In this document: piece after piece, positions 62,046 through 64,000 of the stretch
How the letters are laid out: the number at the start of each line of letters is the position of its first letter
How positions within the stretch are numbered: the stretch's first letter is position 1
Assembly: GCF_001579945.1 (NCBI RefSeq)
Contig: NZ_CP011971.1
Span: 1,638,001-1,702,000 of the forward strand
Reading direction: 5' to 3'
Length of the DNA stretch: 64,000 bases
Source: Steroidobacter denitrificans
Lineage (GTDB): Bacteria; Pseudomonadota; Gammaproteobacteria; Steroidobacterales; Steroidobacteraceae
Position numbers and translations under genes: made by a program
Notes under the pieces: generated by a model
Database searches by the model: none
What the model was told of the DNA's origin: nothing
What the model saw: only the letters and a program-made list of their open reading frames with translations

Positions 62046-64000
62046 ATGGGCGCACCGGCGAACGAGCGGTGTGCTGCCGTGCCGCCGGCGGCATCGTTCC
62101 CTGCCGGTGCGGCTACGATGCCCCCGAAGATAGCGTCGGTGACGATCCTGGCCGCCAGCCGCCGGCTGGCACATGCCCTGGTCCAGGACCATGCCCGGCG
62201 TGCCGTGGCCGCGGGACAGCTCGTCTGGCGTACACCACGCATCCTGCATTGGTCTACCTGGCTGCGCCAACAATGGCTCGAAAGACGCGCGCTCGGGCAG
62301 CATCCGGCACTACGGCTGTTGACACCGGCCCAGGCCCGGGTGATCTGGAGCGATGTGGTCGGCGCCAGCGAACCCGGGGCAGGGCTGCTGACGCCCGCCG
62401 GTGCCGCCAGACTCGCGGCCCGCAGCTGGCAATACATGCAGGAATATCTGCTCCCCCTGGAGGATTTGTCGCAGGCCGACGGCGCGGAGGCCCAGGCATT
62501 GGCGCATTGGTGTGCAGGCTTCCAGGCGCGTTGCCGATCCATGAATGCCCTGGACGAAGCAGACCTGCTGTACTGGGCTCACGAGCAGGCACTGCTGCCC
62601 CATGAGCCGGTGGCGCTGGTCGGCTTCGATGTCGTGCCGCCGGCATTGCGGCGTCTATTCGATCGATGGCGGGCGCATGGCAAGCTCCTCGAGGCGGATG
62701 AGACGGCGTTCGAGGAGCGCGGGCAGGTCGCCGTGGTCACCGCCCGTGAACGCGAGCATGAACTCGAACTCGCCGCCCGTTGGGCGCGCGCGCATTGGCA
62801 ACAGGGTGTGCGCCGTATCGGCATCGTCATTCCGGACCTGCAGGCCCGGCGGGCGGCGGTGCGGCGTGTGTTCGAGGACGTGTTCGCGCCGGGCCGACGG
62901 GCGGTAGGACAGGACCCGCAGAGTTCGGCGGTAACGATCGCGGCTGCGCAGCCGCTGACGGACTATCCGCTGGTCGAGGCCGCCATGCAGGTGCTGCAGT
63001 TCGTCTTGCCCGGCCGTTCCAGCGTGCATGCCGGACGCCTGCTGCGATCGCCCTTCCTGGGCAGCGCCGAAGGCGAGCAGGACCGGCGCGCCCTTGCCGA
63101 TGGCCGGCTGCGCCAGGAGCGGCGCGAATGTTGGGACTGGTTCGAACTGGAACGCTGGGCGGGCGTGACGCAGTGCGAACGGCTGCAGCACCACGCTCGC
63201 GAAGTCTGCACCCGGTTGCGCGGGGAAACCTCCGCCGCGCCGCCCAGTCGATGGGCGGAACGTTTTCATGGCTGGCTGAAGGCGGCAGGGTGGCCGGGCG
63301 AGCGCACGCTCAGCGGTGTGGAACACCAGACACGGAATAAGTTCCATGCGGCGCTGGCGGAATTCGGCACTTTCGATGCGGTACATACCCTTCTTGGGCT
63401 ACCGGCCGCGCTGGCGCGCCTGCAGGAGTTGCTGGGCGAGACGGCGTTCGAGCCTGAGACGCCGCCGGGCGTGGTCACCGTGATCGACCCGACGACCGTT
63501 ACCGGGATGCGCTTCGATGCTCTGTGGGTGGCGGGACTGGATGCGGGTTCATTCCCGGGCCCTGTCAGCCCCGATCCTCTGATTCCATTGTCGATACAAC
63601 AAAACGCAGGTATGCCCGGAGCATGTGCCGAGGAGGTCATGCGGCAGGCCAGACGACGGCTGTCCGGCTGGGTCGGTTGCGCTGCGCAGGTCGTGCTGAG
63701 CTGGCCCCGGCAGGAGGCGGAGGCTGTACTGCGCCCCAGCGCACTGCTGGCGCCCTGGGCGCCTGCCGACGGCGCTCAGGAAGTCGCGCCGCTCGCCGGG
63801 GTACGCGCCTGGCACCGCAGCCTGTTCGCGCATCGGCCCCGGATGGAGACATTCGAGGATGATCGAGCGCCGATGCTGGCGGACAGCGCCGCGCGCGGCG
63901 GTGCCCGAACGCTCGAGCTGCAATCCAGTTGTCCGTTTCGGGCACAGGCGGAACTGCGCCTGGGCGCGACGGCCTTGGCGCGGATCGGCCTGGGGATCGA
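62046..64000 (+). CDS. AddB-like PD-(D/E)XK nuclease, 'probable DNA repair protein' (3' end outside window)
   Basis: From ATG 62046 the frame stays open to the window end (over 650 residues), nine bases after alaA. SVTILAASRRLAHALVQDHA at the N-terminus and LHWSTWLRQQWLERR resemble the inactivated-helicase start of AddB-like proteins. GMRFDALWVAGLDAGSFPGP matches the block 'f..vwv.GL..g.FP', and ARTLELQSSCPFRAQAELRL marks the beginning of the Cys/nuclease C-terminal region. The nuclease motif itself lies beyond the window. Helicase Walker motifs are not evident. It is probably involved in double-strand-break end processing together with a UvrD-like partner further downstream. Confidence 0.72.
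   Translation, partial: MGAPANERCAAVPPAASFPAGAATMPPKIASVTILAASRRLAHALVQDHARRAVAAGQLVWRTPRILHWSTWLRQQWLERRALGQHPALRLLTPAQARVIWSDVVGASEPGAGLLTPAGAARLAARSWQYMQEYLLPLEDLSQADGAEAQALAHWCAGFQARCRSMNALDEADLLYWAHEQALLPHEPVALVGFDVVPPALRRLFDRWRAHGKLLEADETAFEERGQVAVVTAREREHELELAARWARAHWQQGVRRIGIVIPDLQARRAAVRRVFEDVFAPGRRAVGQDPQSSAVTIAAAQPLTDYPLVEAAMQVLQFVLPGRSSVHAGRLLRSPFLGSAEGEQDRRALADGRLRQERRECWDWFELERWAGVTQCERLQHHAREVCTRLRGETSAAPPSRWAERFHGWLKAAGWPGERTLSGVEHQTRNKFHAALAEFGTFDAVHTLLGLPAALARLQELLGETAFEPETPPGVVTVIDPTTVTGMRFDALWVAGLDAGSFPGPVSPDPLIPLSIQQNAGMPGACAEEVMRQARRRLSGWVGCAAQVVLSWPRQEAEAVLRPSALLAPWAPADGAQEVAPLAGVRAWHRSLFAHRPRMETFEDDRAPMLADSAARGGARTLELQSSCPFRAQAELRLGATALARIGLGI

Noticed and set aside
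61856-62542. 228-codon minus-strand frame over the start of the AddB-like gene
   Set aside because: The plus strand has an uninterrupted frame from 62046 to the window end with family motifs. The minus frame is Ser/Arg-rich noise.
1-64000. CRISPR arrays, rRNA, tRNA or prophage structural genes
   Set aside because: No regularly spaced repeats, no rRNA-like blocks and no phage structural motifs were seen. A tRNA search by eye is unreliable, so a covariance-model scan would be needed to exclude one.

Overview
The window reads as a chromosomal segment of a GC-rich gammaproteobacterium. The best placement from sequence alone is the Xanthomonadales/Nevskiales/Steroidobacter neighbourhood. The pointers are a fused aspartate kinase-diaminopimelate decarboxylase, a TrpR-like regulator heading the histidine operon, a PA2778/PA2779-type pair, and an AddB-like 'probable DNA repair' nuclease. 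This placement is inference; no rRNA or other marker gene is present.

Region 1 (1-10.6 kb, + strand) is a surface-polysaccharide locus. It holds six GT-B glycosyltransferases (two of them tandem paralogues), an O-antigen ligase/polymerase-like membrane protein, a frameshifted CapA-like gene and a GT-C membrane glycosyltransferase. Most genes overlap by ATGA.

Region 2 (10.6-19.3 kb, - strand) is a tightly overlapping operon with the enzymes for polyprenyl-phosphoryl-D-arabinose. It encodes a HAD-UbiA fusion (phosphoribosyl transfer plus probable 5'-dephosphorylation), a DprE1-like oxidase, a DprE2-like reductase and a GtrA-type membrane protein. A GMC flavoprotein and a small Tat-signal partner follow. 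The GMC gene is cut by a complete IS21-family element (11974-14732) with a 5-bp target duplication; removing it restores the frame exactly. The GT-C enzyme converging on this operon is a natural candidate to use the lipid-linked arabinose.

Region 3 (19.4-30.4 kb) is a signalling island. It has a membrane hybrid histidine kinase, two response regulators with MarR-like winged-helix outputs, a stand-alone receiver, an HD hydrolase, an 87-residue protein that is essentially a lone histidine-kinase dimerisation helix, and an EAL phosphodiesterase. Embedded in it are a C-terminally truncated tyrosine-recombinase-like gene coupled to a 27-codon ORF, and a UDP-GlcNAc 2-epimerase.

Region 4 (30.4-45.5 kb) is mixed. 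It holds a large unknown secreted protein, a di-haem cytochrome c peroxidase, a truncated cytochrome c/d1-type protein, a frameshifted extra GroEL, and a GntR regulator divergent from an SDR/acyl-CoA dehydrogenase/phosphotransferase operon. A VOC protein, a TPR-GGDEF cyclase and a SAM hydrolase complete it.

Region 5 (45.5-64 kb) is housekeeping metabolism: lysAC, a PA2778/PA2779 pair, and a complete his operon with a HisC-HisB fusion and an apparent AUU-initiated HisF. A frameshifted TrpR-like regulator heads that operon. Then come etfBA, an arylmalonate-decarboxylase/maleate-isomerase-like protein, an AlaA-type aminotransferase, and the start of a RecB-like/AddB-like nuclease that runs off the window.

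Three otherwise intact genes (capA-like, groEL-like, trpR-like) are broken by single small indels in G-rich spots. These are either real decay or assembly error, and this should be settled before interpreting them.
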